Shown here: positions 11,164 through 22,616 of the stretch, piece after piece | Numbering within the stretch: the first letter of the stretch is position 1 | Layout of the letters: each line of letters opens with the position of its first letter | NCBI GenBank assembly: GCA_030533445.1 | Contig: CM060069.1 | Span: 6,672,924 to 6,736,923 of the forward strand | Reading direction: 5' to 3' | DNA from: Cyprinodon diabolis | Taxonomy: Eukaryota; Chordata; Actinopteri; Cyprinodontiformes; Cyprinodontidae | Length of the DNA stretch: 64,000 bases | Notes under the pieces: generated by a model | What the model was told of the DNA's origin: nothing | Database searches by the model: none | The model's input: only the letters and a program-made list of their open reading frames with translations | Position numbers and translations under genes: made by a program

Positions 11164-12683
11164 CAGTGGCGCAAAAAACGGGTATGCAGCACATGCAACG
11201 CATAGGGGCGCTGCACTCGAGGGGGCGTCAAAAAACCCCTCTAGAAAATAAATTTTTCTAGTTGTAATTTTCTATATTTAACAGCATAAACCGATCAATA
11301 AGAGAAAGACAGCGCTGATTATGCGCCCCTCTGAAGCGCCCCCACTGATTATGCGCCCCCTTCACCTCTCCTCCTGTCGCTCTCCCTTCCCACACAGGTG
11401 GCTTGCGCACGCGCCCCTAAGAGGCGCACTCAGGCGTGTTTGTCTTTTTTTAATTTTTTTTTTATCTTCGACTATCACTCGTAGTGCACACTTAACAGCA
11501 AGATGGAGCGCCAGAAAAAAAATAAAATAAAATATCCGGCGCGCAAAACAGAAAAAGAAAACGGGAGAAGGATATAGTTGTTGGCGAGATGAAAAAAAGC
11601 CTTTCAATGTGGTTGAAAGACAGCAGGTAAGTTCTGTCAGTGAATCGACAACAGGGCAGGAGGGTTGTAAATATTCAGGTTAGATAAAGCTAGTCTGATA
11701 CGGAGTTGCCCCATATTTGGCTGTTAAATGTTGCGTCCCCTTTTGAATCGATAAGGAACGCGATTTGTTCCGTATTTCTAGGAATATCTGATACACACGC
11801 CTGTAACACACACATATCCACACACTAAGTGTAAGAATGACCGAAATAAAACTTGTGAAATATTAACACAGGAAAGCTAAAATGTCTTGGCCAGTGCCCA
11901 GCTATGGTCCAACGCTTAGCTGCAATTTATTCACTCATATGTATATTTCTTATTATTGATTTTTTAAATTAAAGATGAGTTGTACAAGTTTATGTGCGTA
12001 TCAGACACATTAATCCAGTTTCATTATAGCCCTTAGACTCGGTGACCCATGTTACCAACCTTAAATGTTTTATTAACTATCACTACAGTGGTGTTGTGAT
12101 GTATCTGATAAGTCAGATCAGATGCAGTGTCCAGTCAGTAACTGTTATCCAACAAGAAGATCATTCAAATTTAAAGATGAATTTTTATTGTAGTTTGAAT
12201 GCTTTATTTTTTAAGCCTGCTTAACATAACATTAATTTAATTCAGCTGTGAGGATGGAGAGAAAGAAGAGAAGATGACAGAGGAAGAATCAGGACAGACA
12301 GGGGAAAGCAACAGGTTGATCTAATATTAGGTGGAAGTGAGGGAACAGCTACTTAATCCCAATCGATAATGTTTAAACATTATTTTTAAAAACTGTATTA
12401 AGATCTGTAATTTTTACAGCTAATTTATAATGTTTTTTGACCATATGACTTAGTGGAGAACGCCACAGACAAGGGGTGAAGGAGACAGACATGAGGTCGG
12501 TGATAGAAGAGACAAGTGAGGACATCAGGTGGGAATAAATACATTAGGGAGGCAGCAATGGTTTGAATTTCTCATGACCATCTCTGATAGTGTTCTTTTG
12601 GTTACTGTACGGGGGGGGGGGGGGGGGGGGGGGGCGATCATGTGTTTTCGCATCCACCTCAAAAATATGTAGTTGCGCCCCTG
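11164..12683 (+). mobile_element. hAT element inside the solo LTR
   Basis: Ends are CAGTGGCGCAAAAAACG on the left and GTAGTTGCGCCCCTG on the right, bounded by CTGGTAAT (11156-11163) and CTGATAAT (12684-12691), an 8-bp duplication with one change. Short exon-like pieces inside, for example an ATG followed by Lys/Arg-rich codons at 11503 and a Glu-rich piece at 12253-12315, suggest a decayed transposase gene; no long frame survives. A run of 24 G lies near the right end. Confidence 0.82.
12611..12634. repeat. Poly-G tract of 24
   Basis: Twenty-four consecutive G residues near the right end of the hAT element; quadruplex-prone and likely length-variable. Confidence 0.95.
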
Positions 12684-12835
12684 CTGATAATGACCAAACG
12701 AGCTGCAGGGTTGGGTGGTAACCAGGAAAAGGCCCTCCAGGCCAACAGGGAAAATAGGGCAACATCTAGTGGATGGATGGATTCACTAAAAGAAAACACA
12801 AAACATCTCCCACAAACAGAAACCCTAACAAGTGT

Positions 12836-13575
12836 AGATTGACCCTGAGGTTCTGGTGCCTATCCACTTTCAGCCCCCCTCAGTGTATATTGGTTATTGC
12901 CTGGACACCACTATTAACATTTTCTAGCTACGCCTCTGCCAATACGTGACCCAGTTTTTAAAGAAAGGTTTGTTACCTGATTAGTTCAAATTAACGATAG
13001 ATTATTAACCTGTCAAATAAAATAAGATAGCTATCTGCTACATGCAACTACTTATTTAATCCTCCTCAAGGTCGGAGTATGGCATGATGCCGACCAGCTG
13101 GGTGCTGTCTGAAACGAGCTGTCTGAAACAGGATTGCAAGTTTTTTATTTTTATTTTGTTGTGTTTCATTTGCACTTTTCAAGAAGAATTAAACCAGGAT
13201 TAATCCAGCATATATTGAGCCTACTGTGTGTCTGTAAATAACACAGAGGCCAAACAGCTAAGCCAGAAAGTTCACAGCTGAGAATTTACATTTACCAACC
13301 AGACCAGGCAACAGGAAAACACCATAGTTATAAGAATGTTAACATCAGCTAAAGGCTAGAAGTTTAAGAGGATATTTAGGTCAAATAATGGTCTTTGTCC
13401 CACATTCATCATGTTAACAGATGATCCACCAGTAGCCCTGTTTCTTCAGCCCACCAGCCCCATCCCTGTCCCAGTGACAGGTGAGCAACATTGTGTTCAG
13501 GGACAGGCCAGCTTGCATCACTACAGATGCTGTGGGAATTTCACTCTTTTTACCATTTTCTATATATATATAGAA
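12836..13575. other. Intronic stretch, no feature recognised
   Basis: Within dusp26 intron 1, between two solo LTRs. Only a short TA patch (13562-13572) and no coding frame of note. Confidence 0.5.
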
Positions 13576-13580
13576 ATAAT

Positions 13581-14375
13581 TGTCATGATGGGATTAGGTT
13601 CCTAACCCATATGCAGAACACACACGGAGTCAGATGAAAAGTTTGACTGTTTATTAAAACAAAGACAATGTTAATGTACAGATGCTGGGAAACAGATCCG
13701 GGACTGGTCACTCAGGGTTCTCTGTAGAGAGGGACAGTTTGGTTAGCCAGGATGCGGTTGATCTTGTCAGAGGAATTGAGCAGGTCTGTACCTGTAATGT
13801 GGTTCAGGCTGAGCATCAGAGGGAGGGAACCAGGAGGGTCCAGAGGCTAGTAGTTGGCAGAGGGCTAAACAACGGCAGGGCTCGACTTCAGACTTATCAG
13901 TGTTCAGGTCCAGAGTTTCTTCAGATCCACTTCTTGAGAGCGGTCAGGCAGGTTCGGACAGTTAGATCCTTCAGATGAGCTTCTGAGAGCTAGCAGGCAG
14001 ATTTCAGCAGAGAAACTCTTCCAGAGTTCCAGGGTTCAGTCAGGTCTCTTCCTAAGAAGCAGAGAAGACAAAAACTGATTAGGTTCAGGTTCTGGTTTCA
14101 GGGGAGTAAGAGAATCAGACAGGCTGGTTGGCTCAGGCTTTGCTAACCATAACTGGCTTAACACTCTGGCGCTGGAGTGTAGTCCTGCCACTGCTTATAT
14201 CCTGGTCTCCTGATGAGCAGATGAGAAACAGCTGGTAAAGTCAGTTCCAACTTCAGGAGACCCAGAACGCCCTCTGGAGGAGAAAGGCAGACAGAACCCA
14301 GAAACCAAACAGAAAAACAAACCCCAGGAAGGGATCCTTGGCGCCCTCTGGTGGGCAAGCCTCCGGATCTCAACA
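13581..14375 (-). mobile_element. Solo LTR of Ty3/gypsy type, minus orientation, perfect 5-bp duplication
   Basis: Plus-strand termini are TGTCATGATGGGATT and CCGGATCTCAACA; reversed, this is TGTTGAGATCCGG...CATCATGACA, matching the gypsy LTRs at 37663/42388 (TGTTGGGATCTGG...CATCATGACA) at both ends. ATAAT flanks both sides (13576-13580, 14376-14380). At 795 bp with no internal region it is a solo LTR left by recombination. Confidence 0.92.
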
Positions 14376-14380
14376 ATAAT

Positions 14381-14960
14381 ATATAGAAATAAAAAAAACA
14401 GGATTTTGTTTCTATATAATGATCACTATAAAATGAAATATCCTCCAGTTGTTTAAACTGTATCCTGGACAACTGAGGTGCATTGGGTAGCCACCAGCAG
14501 CCTGTATAAAAATCTGTGTTGATAATAAAAAGTTTAGTTAGATTTTCTAGTCAGATTAAATTACAGCATTAAAAGACTTCTATAAATTGGGATCATTCTA
14601 ATGAGCAGCTTGAAGCAGCCACATAAATAATACATATTATATTGTGATTAAAAGTATAGACGAATGAAAAATAAGTTCTCAGAGCCAGCATAAAATATTT
14701 TTTCTTTTAAAAAAATTTTAAAGTAAACGTTTGTCACGTTCTGATCATTTTCTTTTTTAGAAATTTTACAGTAAAAATGATCTTGAAAATGATACTTTTG
14801 AGTGCATCTTTATAGCGGTTTTAAAGCTTTCATGATTTAATTTTTTTTTTTTTGTGGGGTGGGGGCGGAGAGCAGTGCTGGTTCTTGGTACAATACCCAG
14901 CCTGGGGTTTTTCTACATGGAGTTTGCATGTTCTCCCTGAGCATGCGTGGGTTATTTCTG
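14381..14960. other. AT-rich intronic stretch
   Basis: dusp26 intron 1. A GGGGTGGGGGCGGAGAG patch near 14858 is the only notable composition change; nothing else recognised. Confidence 0.5.
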
Positions 14961-14961
14961 G

Positions 14962-14964
<3 letters not shown>

Positions 14965-15023
<59 letters not shown>
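14965..15023. repeat. TA microsatellite, left half
   Basis: (TA)n directly left of the hAT at 15024; the same repeat resumes at 16262, so the element landed in a TA array. Confidence 0.9.
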
Positions 15024-15026
<3 letters not shown>

Positions 15027-16256
15027 GGCTGCAACTAACGATTATTTTAAAAATCGATGAATCGGACGATTATTTTTTCGATTAATCAATGAATCGGACA
15101 AAAAATATTTTTTATATTAACCTCTTTATTCCAAAATAAACATTTTAGACAGAAGAAAACAAGCACACAAGTACAGGTTGCTCATTAACTGTACTGTTGC
15201 AATATGAAAAATAAATATTTGTGTTAAAACTACGCAAACTTACATGAGAAATGTAGCTGTGCATCCACAAAATATAGGGTACTTTGTTTCATAAAGCGCC
15301 AAAAAAGACATTTTTGTTTTTAAAAGCCCGTAAGGGGTTCAAACAATAGGCCCCCCCATTTCAACAAATGAGTTTTTTTTAGACTAGAAGAGTTCTGCCT
15401 TTTAAGACAGGAAAGTATAGCAGTTAAAGTTGCTACTTGAGAAAATACTTAACCATAGAGATAAAAATAGCCCTGTGATTCAAATTATAAATTGTATTTG
15501 GAATAAAAATGAGAGAACTAGGGGTGGTAAAAAACACATCCTCCAAAGACAGATATTTACATGGGAATGTGGCATATAATTAATTGACATATTACTGATC
15601 TTGCTGGATTTTATTCTGCTTTACTTCCATAAATTGCAGGATCTTCTTTACTTTATCTTTGCCAGAAGATTTAAACTTTAAAAGCCTTGCCCTCATAATT
15701 TGCAAGTTAATTTATTTATAAAGTAAATATAAACGCTGCTTAAGCTAATTCAAATGAAATTAAAAGTAAAATAAGTAGCCAACCTTATCACTGTCTGTAA
15801 CCTACTAACACGGTAAGGAAAGCATCAGATGAGCTACATGAGAAACTAACGTTACGTTTCCCCTCTTTAAAACCAAACAAACATGGTTGCTCATCCTGCT
15901 GATCAGCTCTCTTCACTGCCATCAAAGGCTCCAACGTGTTTCCTTTTCAGGTGCTGCATCATAACAGTGGTGGTTCTGTGCCATGTTAATTTGTTTTTAC
16001 AAAAGTTGCATGTTACGACTTTTTTTGCTTTACAAAGCGCAGGCTGTCTGCGAATTGAGACGCAGCTTGCGTTTGCGGTATCAGTGATTAGAAGAGTTGA
16101 CGTTACTGCCTTTTGAAAACAGCCTTTGCGCACCTGCGGCAGTGTTTACGATGGCGGCGGATGACGCATTAATCGCGCGACACAACTAATCGATGATGAA
16201 ATTCGTTGCCAACGCTTTTAAAAATCGATTGTTATCAATTCGTTGTTGAAGCCCTA
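15024..16256. mobile_element. hAT element carrying a BED zinc-finger fragment
   Basis: Ends TAGGGCTGCAACTAACGATT and GTTGAAGCCCTA form the terminal inverted repeats typical of this fish hAT group, with ATCGAT-rich subterminal sequence (AAAAATCGATGAATCGG; AAAATCGATTG). It is 1,233 bp and lies in a TA microsatellite, so the 8-bp duplication cannot be judged cleanly. The only coding remnant is the BED finger at 15903-16133. Confidence 0.85.
15903..16133 (-). pseudogene. BED zinc-finger fragment of a hAT transposase
   Basis: The minus strand encodes about 76 residues including VTCNFCKNKLTWHRTT and MMQHLKRKHVGA. The pattern C-x2-C ... H-x4-H fits a BED-type zinc finger, the DNA-binding N-terminus of hAT transposases and of the ZBED proteins derived from them. 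No RNase-H-like catalytic part follows inside the element, so this is an isolated N-terminal remnant. It lies within the terminal repeats of the surrounding hAT, near the right end and pointing inward, as expected of that transposon's own gene. Confidence 0.75.

Positions 16257-16261
<5 letters not shown>

Positions 16262-16325
<64 letters not shown>
16262..16325. repeat. TA microsatellite, right half
   Basis: About 62 bp of (TA)n immediately right of the hAT and 90 bp before dusp26 exon 2. Confidence 0.9.
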
Positions 16326-16334
<9 letters not shown>

Positions 16335-16414
16335 TTATTTATATACTACAGAACGCAGTACCCTGGCTGAGAAGCGTCCCATCCAGTCACGTGCTCTAAC
16401 TCTCTTCCCCTCAG

Positions 16415-16626
16415 AAACATTGCCTCAGACCGCCGTGAGCTGGCCAGACTCGGTATCACACACATTCTGAACTGCGCACAGAGCAAGTGGCGCGGTGGAG
16501 CCGAGTATTACGCCGGGATGAACATCACCTACCACGGCATCGAGGCTCATGACTCACCGACTTTTGACATGAGCGTCAACTTTTACCCGGCAGCCGAGTT
16601 CATCCACAAGGCGCTCTCTGCTGGAG
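16415..16626 (+). CDS. dusp26: dusp26-like dual-specificity phosphatase, coding exon 2
   Basis: The acceptor CTCTCTTCCCCTCAG ends at 16414 and the donor GT is at 16627-16628 (GAG|GTAAAT). The exon completes the Gln codon started in exon 1 and encodes residues 60-130 plus one base of Gly131. It holds [14 protein letters not shown], typical of this phosphatase family, then [20 protein letters not shown], in which Asp106 is in the position of the general acid (compare the D of the AND/AHD loop in DUSP3 and DUSP26). [18 protein letters not shown] follows. The frame stays open across both junctions, which is strong evidence for a functional exon although the preceding intron is 11.4 kb of transposons. 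Confidence 0.93.
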
Positions 16627-17458
16627 GTAAATCTGTGAATATGTAAGCAAGCAAGTAGCTGGACGTCACTCAGAAATGATCGGTCAACTAATGATGTATG
16701 TTTTTATCAATGAGGATTCATACCAGTGATTAAAAAAACTCTACAGAGAAAAGTAATGGAGCCCAAACTGCAGAGCAGAACAAGACAAGTTTTAAAGGCT
16801 GAGTATGGGGTAAGATACTGTCCATAAAAAGAAATGTGTAGATGTCTGATTTTAGGAATGAAGGTCCATAATAAAAATACATTTAAGATTCATATATGTT
16901 CCTTAAATCTTAAACTTATTAATTTTATTGACTTTTATTTACAATGTAGGATTTGGATTTGTTCCTTGTTTTCAGCTCATAGATACATAGACTTTAATCT
17001 GTGAGGATACAAGTTTAGAAGTTAAAGTTAAAAAGTTACAACTTAACAAATTTATGTCCAGGCTCAGAACAAAGGACCCAGTATCAAGGCAGACAGATCT
17101 CTCAAAAAGGCGGTTATTAAAAAACGGTGGATCTGCAGCAACTACAAGGATGTTAAAGACAAGAACCTCTGCAGGGGGAAAAGTCAGGTTAGTGACCACG
17201 TTAATCTGACACAGGATTCAATTCAGTTTATTTATATATCAGAAATTCAAAACACATGAAATCTCAAGTTGCTTTACAGTTTAATTAGATTACAGATTAC
17301 GAACGCGAGTCACTAACCTGGTATTAAAGTTCAGTCCGGGCCCAGAGGAAGCGGACAGCTGACCCTACCAAGAGAGACCCAGGCAATGAAGCCTTGACAG
17401 CAGAACTGGCAGGAGATCAGATCCAAGCAGAGGAAGGAAAGAAGTGTGAAGTTAGGAA
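16627..17458. repeat. Start of dusp26 intron 2, with a LINE/SINE-tail fragment
   Basis: At about 17217-17300 the sequence TTCAATTCAGTTTATTTATAT leads into a segment resembling the CAATTCAATTTTATTTATATAGCGCC tail of fish L2-type repeats. The rest of the stretch shows nothing I recognise. Confidence 0.45.
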
Positions 17459-17700
17459 ACTGAGTCGGAAGCATTTTTTGCAAGACATAATATTCAAATT
17501 TATTTGTCCTTAGATGAGACGGAGAGTATATAAAAGCTCTGACTTAACCATCCTAAGCACATACATTTATACTTTTCAGAATCTCAGCTCACTCTCTCTC
17601 TCCCATGAAACTAAACCCACCCCCTGTACAAAAGAGCTTTCACACACACTTGAACAAAAGACGGAAAACAACTTCAATTCATCGAAGACATACATTTAGC
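17459..17700 (+). repeat. Dispersed repeat, copy 1 of 2 in dusp26 intron 2
   Basis: The order of words GCATTTTTTGCAAGA, TTCAAATTTATTT, ACATACATTTATAC, CACACTTGAAC matches 19420-19600 in the same orientation but with many differences, so two old copies of one unassigned element are present. It could be part of a retroviral or retrotransposon LTR. Confidence 0.55.
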
Positions 17701-17939
17701 CAGATAAACATTTCAGAACCACTGTTTCCCGTTCATGACATCAACTGTCTTCTGCTCAGGACATGAAGGAGGATGTGAGAAACTTGAACATAAAAAGGAC
17801 ATATGTATCCATATTTCACCCTGCTTCAACTTCTTACATTCCAGCATAAAGAATGGAACAAGGCTTCTAAACAATCACCCCTATTTAGGCAGAGAAAAGG
17901 CACACTCAAAACATTTTATCTCACAAATAGGCTAAGGAA

Positions 17940-18310
17940 AAATATGCTCTCACAGAAGGCAGGATAATCCAAAAGGCGAAGCCAAAGCCGGTATCGAGAA
18001 AATTCACAGGAGTCCAGGCCAGAAGATCCAAAGTGGCACCGAAGGGAAATCTAGGTCGGTTCAGTCAACAGGCAGAATCCAGCACCAGTCTGAAGATCAG
18101 GACAGATCAGAACAGGAACAGGCAGGCTCAGTGGTTCAGAGGCAGAACGGGTCAGGATCAGAACACAGAGGTATTCTAGAGAACTCTCACCAAAGGCCCG
18201 GATAATCTGGCACTGATGACTGGGAGAAGGCAGGTTAAATGGAGGCTGGAACAGGTGGATCAGATGAATGGTGATGAGAAACTAGGCGGAGCTAGACAAG
18301 TGAATGGAAT
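17940..18310 (-). mobile_element. Probable LTR-retrotransposon fragment
   Basis: A non-AT-rich block with CAGG/GGCAGAAT/GATCAGGACAG-type words, resembling the body of minus-oriented gypsy LTRs elsewhere in the window in style but not in exact order. Termini were not found. Confidence 0.35.
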
Positions 18311-18336
18311 GAACAATCAACATAGTCACCAAGATA

Positions 18337-18765
18337 ACGAAAATTTACAAATATGAATCATTAATATTCAAATAGAAATTCCAAATTTACAAGTATAAAT
18401 AACAGAATTACGAGACAATTCATAAATTAATGAGTATAAATCACAACTACAAACCACAACAAGTATAAATATATTCTATATACATATATAACTGATTTAT
18501 AAATCTAAATAAAAAATGTATGATTATGAATCACAAATTTACAAGTTCAAATCTCAAAATTACAAATAAAAATCTTTTATTCACAAGTACAGATCACAAA
18601 CTTACAAACCGGAATCACAAATTTGGGAAAAAAGAATCACAAATTTATAAATACAAACCAAACCAAATTCAACAGTCAGAATCATAAATTTACAAGTAAA
18701 AATCACAAATTTAGAAGTACACACTGATAGATTTCCATGTCATGTTTGTAAATGTGTGATTTTTA
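18337..18765. repeat. Degenerate tandem repeat, ATCACAAATTTACAAGTATAA unit
   Basis: About twenty drifting copies of a unit near 20 bp built on CACAAATTTACAAGT. Related words in either orientation occur at 37160-37320 and 43340-43690. Confidence 0.7.
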
Positions 18766-19317
18766 TTTCTTGGTGCAACGCTGTAACTTTATAACCTGTA
18801 TTACTCATTTCTAAACTTGTATCTTCCATGGATGACGATCTGATGTAGCTTGTATCTGTGAGCCTAAATTCATCAAAATGATTAACATTGATTTACAAAT
18901 TCAGACGTCTGTGCATCTGATTTTATGGACAGTTTTAAAATCAATCAACCGTCAGAAATTCAAAGCCAGAATTTCTCTTTGCTTCTCCACCTTTCGTTAA
19001 AATCTGTAAAAGTCTGAAGATGAATTCGTCTTTATTGGAGAAGCAAAGTGAAAATAAATGATGATTTTATTCATTGATTGGTAATTATTGTGTTTATCAA
19101 AGTGACTGATGGTAATAATGTTAATGTTAAAGGAGTACTAAGAAAAACAGCCTGCTGATTGGCCAGCCTGCTGGGAGATGGAGCTGCTTTTCAGCCTATA
19201 TCCAACATCACTGATTCCCACAGCATGATGCCAGTCCTACCGTGTTCTATGTGTTCAGCCTGATGCACAGCATTAGTTTTCCTTTCCACACAGCCCAAAT
19301 AGTTCACTGTTGGTCTC
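18766..19317. other. Intronic stretch, nothing recognised
   Basis: dusp26 intron 2. No convincing repeat ends, coding frame or RNA gene. Confidence 0.5.
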
Positions 19318-19700
19318 ATGGCTTCTTCTCTGATTAATGCTCTCTTCACTCAGTCTGTCAGATCTTTATATATTGTTTTATTACATAAACCTTGTGAATA
19401 TGTGGAGAAACTGATAGAGGCATTTCTTGCAAGAGAATGTTCAAATTTATTTAACATCCTCAGGGGGAGAAATATAGCTCAGACTGAGGCAACGTCAGTA
19501 CATACATTTATACCTTACAAAAATCCCAACACACACTCTCCCCCAGGGGAACCAACCCACCCCCTACATAAAGAACTTTCTCACACTTGAACATTTGGAG
19601 GAAAAACAACTTGAGTTCATCAAGGCTGTTTGCTGTTAGGTTAATATATCTTCCACTGGCCAAATAGATCTCCTCAAACAACAGTCCTTCCCTTCATGCC
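19318..19700 (+). repeat. Dispersed repeat, copy 2
   Basis: Contains the block shared with 17459-17700 (CATTTCTTGCAAGAGAATGT, ACATACATTTATACC, ACTTTCTCACACTTGAACA). The open frame starting at 19318 spans it but has no recognisable protein domain. Confidence 0.5.
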
Positions 19701-20049
19701 ATGAAGAAGGCTGTGGGAACCTCACTGGGAACAGCCTGTGAGCCTGAGAACGGACATTTCTCAACATTTTTTACTCAACACCCTGCATCAAATGATGTCA
19801 TCATGAGGCCCGTATTCATTAATGTTCTCTAATAAACCTCTGAGGGTGTTCTCAGGTGTTCTCTGATCGATAATAATAAGGTTCCTTCTGTGGGTGATTC
19901 TGTGAATAAAAATACACATTTCAACTTGCATTAAAAAGTCTGGATATATAGCGTTTTTCCTCAATATTCACAGATATGAATGATTTGGTGTTTTTTCTGT
20001 GACAATCCCAATGAAATAGATTGAAGTTTGAGGTTTAAATGTGACAAAT

Positions 20050-20480
20050 TCAGTTATCTTAGTTTAGATAACTCACATTCACAACACATGTAATCTCTAA
20101 GCACTTTCCAGAGACAATTCAACCAGCAGCAAAGCTGATATTTCTCTCCAGGATGGTGTCACTGGCAAACAGGAAAAGACCAGATGATAGATGACGCTAC
20201 CATGATGAGAAAAAGCATAGTGTTAGAGATTGAACTACCAAATTCTGCAGTGGGAGAATAGAGATAGAGGGAAGCTGAATGATGAAATAGGGGTCCCTAT
20301 GTCCTCCAGCAGTCTAAGCATATAGCAGCATAACTGTAGAGATAGATCAGGATAACCTGAGCCACTCTAACTATAAGCTTTATCAAAAAGGAAAGTTTTA
20401 AAAGTAGACAGGGTGTGTGCCTCACGGACTAAAACTGGTAGTTGGTTCCACAGGAGAGGAGCCTGATAACTGAAACATAT
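20050..20480 (+). repeat. Fish dispersed repeat family R, copy 1
   Basis: Diagnostic words GATATTTCTCTCCAGGATGG, AGCATATAGCAGCATAACTG, ACTATAAGCTTTATCAAAAA and ACTGGTAGTTGGTTCCACAG are shared in order with 26220-26580. This is a common teleost interspersed repeat; its class is not decided here. Confidence 0.7.
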
Positions 20481-20709
20481 CAACCGGATCCAATCAGAAT
20501 TGTGTGTTTTTTGAGAAAGAAAATATTAACCCTGAATTTTATTAAAGATAAATACATGAAAAGAGTATATTTCTATTTCAGATATTCAGAGCTGAAAATC
20601 TTTCTTCTAAGATCTACTTCCATCATTTTGAAAACAGAATAACCTACCAAGGATGTTCTTATTTTTTTAATCGTCAAACTAACATGTCCTTTATGTCATG
20701 CATGTGTAG

Positions 20710-20915
20710 GTAAGGTGTTGGTCCACTGCACGGTGGGGGTCAGCCGCTCGGCCACACTGGTGCTGGCCTACCTGATGATCAGACAGAACCTGACGCTGGT
20801 GGAGGCCATCAGGACAGTCAAAGATCACCGAGGGGTCATCCCTAACCGAGGCTTCCTGCGCCAGCTAAATGGACTGGACGGCATCCTGAGAGAAAGCAGG
20901 AAGACGTCGCCGTAG
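20710..20915 (+). CDS. dusp26: dusp26-like dual-specificity phosphatase, coding exon 3 (catalytic)
   Basis: The acceptor TGCATGTGTAG ends at 20709 and the exon completes Gly131. It carries the protein-tyrosine-phosphatase signature [11 protein letters not shown], with nucleophile Cys137 and phosphate-binding Arg143, both intact, then [18 protein letters not shown] and [15 protein letters not shown]. These blocks match the C-terminal half of DUSP26 closely. The protein ends ...RESRKTSP at a TAG stop (20913-20915). With the conserved general acid Asp106 in exon 2, the enzyme is predicted to be active. A CA microsatellite begins 13 bases after the stop. DUSP13 or DUSP29 are alternatives, but the N-terminal block favours DUSP26. 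Confidence 0.95.
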
Positions 20916-20927
20916 AGATCCTCTACA

Positions 20928-20950
20928 CACACACACACACACACACACAC
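20928..20950. repeat. CA microsatellite in the dusp26 3' UTR
   Basis: About eleven CA units directly after the stop codon. Confidence 0.9.
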
Positions 20951-22616
20951 TTGATTCACACACCCAAGCCAAGGTAGCAGCCATACACTCAATTCAGAGC
21001 AGTCTTTCTGACTCTGGGTAGCAACAGATTTATGGAACAATCTTAATTCATTTTCATCCAACAGTCCTTTAAAACTTTCTGCTCCAGGAGTCTTTTAAGG
21101 TCCGTCCACATCTGTTGATTTAATTTGTTTCCAGAGGGACTTTATAGTCTCTACATCAGCAGCCTCATAGTGTCCTTTAAATCAATTAACGGATTAATCA
21201 GGGAAACCCTCAGGGAGGCAGCAGAGGGCGCCACATTCCGATCACCGTAACAAATTACAGATTCCCGTTGTCGCTGTAATGTGGATCTCCTTCCTCCAGA
21301 TGCCGACTTGATTGGAAATGGGTTAATCATCATTACTTAAGATTAAACACCAGATTAGAAGGATGAGTTTAAGTTTAAAACTTTCTCTTGGATGTAGTGG
21401 GCTGAACTAATTCATTTAAAAGCACAACCAAGTCCCATTAAACAAAGCCAGAGGTTTATCATTTTAATTCAGGAAGTTTGGTGTCATCTCAAACCTCATT
21501 GGTCGGCACACCTCCAGCCTTTCTTAAGCCCCTCCTCCTCTGTGACTTAAAACTTCACACATTCCAGGAGGACGCTGCTGATTCTCCCTGTTTTCACCAG
21601 TTTGCTCAACGAAAGCGAACATTTCTCTTTTCAGTCGGGAACCTTCTCAGGCTGATTCGTGTTTGGCCACACATCAGGTCAGTGTAGCTTTCGCTTTGTT
21701 TTACCCGGACAGACAAACAGAACAAAAAAAAATCAGAAAATTTGAACATTTAATTTTCAGATTTTTATAAAATAAATGCAGCTGCAAATGAATTTCTATT
21801 TAGATGTGGATAAATAAAACACAGTGATTATTATAACTATGTTTAACTGCCATATGAGGGTACAGATCCTTCTTGACATTTTTTAACTCATTTTGACAGG
21901 AAAGGTGAGATCCTGTTGATTGCAATTTGCAGTTATACCACTAGATGGCTCTAAACTCAAACTGAATCTCTGGTTACTCCTAATCTAATTTAGGTGATTC
22001 TTTTAAATCTTTAAGGAACTTTCTAGAGCCTAGCAATCGAATAACCCAGCAGACGGATTAAAAAATATTATAAATTTTTTTTTATCAGAGCAGATTCCAT
22101 CGAGTTATTGACTTTCCCAGATCTCCTTCTCCTGGGTGAACGTGTAGCGACAGCAGACAGTCGCATTCTGCCGACGTCCTTGCAGCAATCCCTCCTAATG
22201 AGCATGCATGAATGCTGCTGAAATCATTCTGTACACCGATCTAAACCAGCAAAGCTCCGTAGCAATGAGGAAAAATCCAAACTAAGAGCATAGATTTGAT
22301 TTCAGTGCGGGTTTTGTTTTACTGCATTTATGTTCAGTGTTACATGGACTGTTAGGTCTCTGGGATACCATCACAAAACCACAACGTGATACGTGCCATT
22401 GAAAAGCTACTACCTGCCTCGCAGACTGGAAAGTGTTCAGAGCCCAGCCGTCCCCACTGTGCTCTGTGACTCGGTGGTCAAGGGTTGTGTTACCCAGAAC
22501 TTTCTCAGTTCAAACCAACTTTTTAAAAATCCGTAATAGAGGTTTGGGAAGAAATATATGGAAGAGGATTAGTGCCACTGAAAAAGTTTACTGATTTTTA
22601 AATATTATTTTCAGGT
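20951..22616 (+). other. dusp26: dusp26 3' UTR and downstream flank
   Basis: AATAAA words at 21771-21776 and 21813-21818 are candidate polyadenylation signals for dusp26; which is used cannot be told. No other gene or clear transposon end was found in this stretch. Confidence 0.35.

Larger units (their letters stand above)
10631..12830 (-). mobile_element. Solo LTR of a Ty3/gypsy element, minus orientation, split by a hAT
   Basis: On the plus strand it begins TGTCATGATGGGTTTC and ends AACCCTAACA, so in its own orientation it runs TGTTAGGG...CATCATGACA, the same termini type as the complete gypsy LTRs at 37663 and 42388. The 5-bp duplication AGTGT flanks it exactly (10626-10630, 12831-12835). 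Removing the 1,520-bp hAT at 11164-12683 and its 8-bp duplication leaves about 672 bp, a normal LTR length. The words CACTCTGGCGTCAAGGTGGT and CTGCTTATATAC are shared with the LTRs at 13581 and 22617. Confidence 0.88.
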
